Origin: Heterobilharzia americana
Taxonomy: Eukaryota; Platyhelminthes; Trematoda; Strigeidida; Schistosomatidae
Length of the DNA stretch: 64,000 bases
NCBI GenBank assembly: GCA_944470555.2
Contig: OX104127.1
Span: 95,008,708 to 95,072,707, forward strand
Reading direction: 5' to 3'
This document shows, in pieces, positions 61,701 to 64,000 of the stretch; position 1 is the first letter of the stretch; each line of letters begins with the position of its first letter. The translations under genes and the position numbers were made by a program. Under the pieces are notes generated by a model. It was given only the letters and a program-made list of their open reading frames with translations, did no database searches and was not told the origin of the DNA.

Positions 61701-62243
61701 GCTTGTACTAAGAAGACCATTCGGGGACATCACGCGCCAGACACTCGGGTGGAACTCAGACGTGAAATGGCAAGTTGGCTGTTGGTGCCGAGGGTGACAC
61801 GGATAAGATGGTGTGAGGAAGAAATGAGAGCTTGTGGGCAGTCGTGGAGCCAGGTTCAAAGGATAGTAGAGACCAGAGTGGAATGGAGACGTGCTACTGA
61901 AGCCCTATGTTCCACTAGGAGCCCAAGGAACAAATAAAATAATAAACGGCTAGCAGAGGGATCCAGAAAGCACGTTTCGAGTACGAGGTTTATAGTCTTT
62001 TGCGGGAACAACATCACTCACTGGGGTGTAGGTATGTCCTACTGACGAGTCCTGAATAAGACGAAGCGCTTGTCCTTGATTCCTCTGCTAGTCACAACCA
62101 ACTGAATTACTACAGAAATACTTCATGAAATCATCAAGTAATTCAACTTACTGCACAGGATACGCAGCTACTGTTTGATATGAATCTATCGGAAACTTTT
62201 GAGCAGTTCTCGCAGTCATAGCACCTAAATGATTGGCACTTAT
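58711..62243 (-). CDS. Ly6/uPAR-like surface protein gene, two central exons (both ends incomplete)
   Basis: Exon 62243-62152 (acceptor cttactgcag, incoming phase 1; 92 nt, as in the gene at 24820) encodes KCQSFRCYDCENC and SSCVSCA, with donor GCA/gtaagt. Exon 58843-58711 (acceptor atcaattttag, phase 0) encodes HRTCVYENQKLP and IVCTADLCNNQEFNEY, with donor TACG/gtaagt leaving phase 1. The final C-x4-C-N Ly6 signature is present; the CC pair is reduced to VC, as in the 24820 gene. A signal-peptide exon (above 62243) and a tail exon (below 58711) are required. A minus-strand candidate tail exon beginning after a tttccag acceptor near 58535 fits the phase but is not hydrophobic enough. The 3.3-kb intron contains an RTE and a hammerhead-like repeat. 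Confidence 0.75.
58844..59352. other. Intron sequence of the Ly6 gene
   Basis: AT-rich intronic sequence; nothing else seen. Confidence 0.6.
59353..59359 (+). repeat. Possible 7-bp target-site duplication, 5' copy
   Basis: gctagca immediately before the RTE 5' end; repeated at 61949-61955. Short enough to be chance. Confidence 0.4.
59360..61941 (+). mobile_element. Internally deleted RTE copy in a Ly6 intron
   Basis: RTE 5' end (ggttaactagttcactag, cctaagcccggg) to 3' end (gttccactaggagcccaagg). Endonuclease coding is cut at 59824, where sequence equivalent to about 32713 joins 33385 of the full copy, a loss of about 670 bp. RT frames: 60242-60619 (GKAAGPDGILSEAL), 60733-61164 (NFIDFEKAFDNVDYE, DQGCLLSPMIFLIVVDWIMQ) and 61434-61937 (C-terminal). 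The catalytic motif reads DFAIDDLFLM: an extra Ile codon splits FADD. Inactive. Confidence 0.88.
61949..61955 (+). repeat. Possible 7-bp target-site duplication, 3' copy
   Basis: gctagca, eight bases after the RTE tail; partner of 59353-59359. Confidence 0.4.
62010..62095 (+). ncRNA. Hammerhead-ribozyme-like motif, copy E
   Basis: Plus strand: ggtatgtccta, core CTGACGA (62042-62048), stem II GTCC-TGAATA-AGAC, GAAG in place of GAAA, gcgctt, GTC, then cttgattcctctgctag. The order is that of Sm-alpha hammerheads. The GAAA change and a weak stem I make cleavage unlikely. A short inverted echo of the 3' part (ctagcagagggatcc) lies at 61950. Confidence 0.5.
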
Positions 62244-62490
62244 CTGCAGTAAGAACGGTAAAAGAGATATTCAGTACCTTCTTAATACTTCAACAAAGCT
62301 TTTAGTTTTTTAACATGAATATTACTTTGTACATTTCAGATATAAATTTATGGAGTACTTAAATTGATAATAAGGAAACTCAATCGTCTTGAGTGTGTCT
62401 TCCATCTAAACTCATTGTCTACCGATCAAGCACTAGAAATCGATCAGAACTGAAAACCTATCCCATTTTTAAACTAAAGCCTTCATGAGC

Positions 62491-62660
62491 ATGGTGATTG
62501 GAAGCAGTGCGTTCAAGCACAAGGATATCCACATAGCAACACGGATTTGATTTCACCAGACACCAGGACACACTAAAAATCAGACCGGCTTCATCTCAAT
62601 ATGAAAAAAGTGGAGGTGGAGACGCAGCCTACTTGACACAAGATCAATAAGGGGGGCAGC
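62491..62660 (+). mobile_element. Isolated RTE endonuclease fragment
   Basis: tggtgattggaagcagtg, then gttcaagcacaaggatatcc and onward, match 33079-33240 of the full RTE closely. No RTE ends flank it. It corresponds to part of the block missing from the 59360 copy, 550 bp downstream of that copy. Confidence 0.8.
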
Positions 62661-64000
62661 TCAGAGAACACAATGCAACCAAGACCATCCATCTGAGCTA
62701 CAAACATTCTCCACTACTTTGAGGTTATATTCTAGATATGAAGATTTTTTAACTATCTAAAAGGAACCTTATTCATCTGAACCTTGAGAAGCATGTATTC
62801 CACAGGCATTATGTTTGACAGGAATTCGAATGATAGATGATTACATACGACACTCTTCAAACTCACTTTTACTGCAGAAGACCTTACCATATAGATGATG
62901 AGTGTTGGGAATTGTAAACAAAAAGATACTTTTCTAGCTTTAACTTTTACCGTAGTTCATAAAAAGCGCCTATGAAAACCAGTTCACGTTGAACGTTATT
63001 AAGAGGACCATAGTTTACTACTCGATTTTGAAATGATGGGACGAAAAGTCGGAAGTCAAGTCTGGTGGTGAAACGTCCACGATAAAATTCCAGATCTCAG
63101 AGAACACTGGATCATCGATGCCAGATCCTTCCACTCGACATTCATTTACCCTGTTATATAATTCAACTCTATAATTAAATTCAATAGTCCTCTTAGCTTC
63201 TAAATTGCCTGAAGAAGTCTTGACTTTTCAGATGATATCTAGTTTTAACGCATCATATCCGAAAACCACTAGAATTTCCACTTCACAATATTTTCCTTAT
63301 TATGTTCAGTGAAAATATTATGGACTGAGACGTATAACATTAACAGTTGCGCAAATATAGAGAATGGATACACTGATGAAGACATTTCTATTGAACTGTT
63401 TTGTCCCCATAAGATATTGCAAGTCATGGTATTCAGAACATGGAAATTATCCACTAACTAGAATGTTAATCGTTTTATGACTTTATTACTGGTCTGCGAA
63501 AATGCAAACAATTTCAGTAATTGACCACACTTTTTTGATTCCAAATTAAAAATTTCGCCAATTATCAAATTTAATTATCTCGATAAGAAACAACCAATAG
63601 ATGGAAGATAAACTGACTCTCTTTCTTGAGTTAAGCGTTTGGTGGTTGAAATATCTTCTAGTTATCTAATATTATGGTGTATTTTGCTAGATTCCAGTAA
63701 CTGAAGTGTTTGATTTAGGCTCACACTATGACAGAGTGTAAAGTTATTGAGAGAAATACTCTGACGTGTAACAGTTGATTCGCCCCTCAATTAAAATGCA
63801 GTTATTCAGACAATGATCAAACAATTAGTGGAAACACAGTTATGTGACTTATGTTGTTAATTTTCCTACCTACAAATCTCCAAACTTCCATATTGTGAAG
63901 GAAAAAGAACGCTGTGTAATCCTTTAGACATAACTATCCAATTATCCACGGATCAGCAGCTAGAATCTTTTTCGATGTAATGGATAAGAAACTTTGATGA
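62661..64000. other. No gene recognised
   Basis: AT-rich. The Ly6 gene at 58711 needs a signal-peptide exon on the minus strand here or beyond. The frame 63269-63454 contains a hydrophobic run (IFAQLLMLYVSVHNIF) but lacks a donor in the right phase. Confidence 0.4.

Noticed and set aside
1..64000. CRISPR arrays, rRNA or tRNA genes
   Set aside because: No regularly spaced direct repeats with unique spacers and no complete tRNA or rRNA sequence recognised; the only tRNA-like piece is the SINE at 37965.

Overview
The window looks like nuclear DNA of a blood fluke (Schistosomatidae). Four things point there: Ly6/uPAR (CD59-like) surface-protein genes with short exons, AT-rich introns full of RTE-type non-LTR retrotransposons, Penelope-like elements, and repeats with hammerhead-ribozyme cores like the schistosome Sm-alpha family. 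The species cannot be fixed from the sequence alone. Nothing suggests a bacterium, organelle or virus. There is one assembly gap (29986-30088).

Layout. 1-18208 is an almost perfect inverted repeat: arms of about 9.0 kb around a 220-bp spacer at 8994-9213. Each arm carries one Penelope-like element, two RTE pieces, a (CTA)n-bearing dispersed repeat and a small zinc-ribbon coding remnant. 18209-24819 is mostly unassigned, with a decayed RTE on the minus strand (20745-22540). 24820-37065 holds two complete Ly6 genes facing each other (plus 24820-28587, minus 30183-37065). The first intron of the second contains a complete RTE insertion (32268-35500) with a perfect 16-bp target-site duplication. 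39354-51013 is a second, older and imperfect inverted duplication. Its outer arms carry a hammerhead-like motif, its inner arms are RTE copies, and its loop holds a decayed coding region (43463-45648). 51688-53081 and 58711-62243 are two further Ly6 genes on the minus strand, both lacking a recognised first exon. The large intron of the last one contains another RTE and a hammerhead-like repeat. A decayed Penelope-like element (54530-55280) lies between them.

How the genes relate. The four Ly6 genes form a cluster. Where a signal-peptide exon was found (two genes) it ends in phase 1. In all four, an 80-92 nt exon carries the first cysteines (CYxC-x2-C) and a second exon carries the C-terminal C-x4-C-N signature; where the tail was found (three genes) it is hydrophobic and GPI-signal-like. 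None of these genes has an intact long ORF, because all are split by introns; they were assembled from splice sites, reading phase and cysteine pattern. Most other open frames are retrotransposon remnants or shadows.
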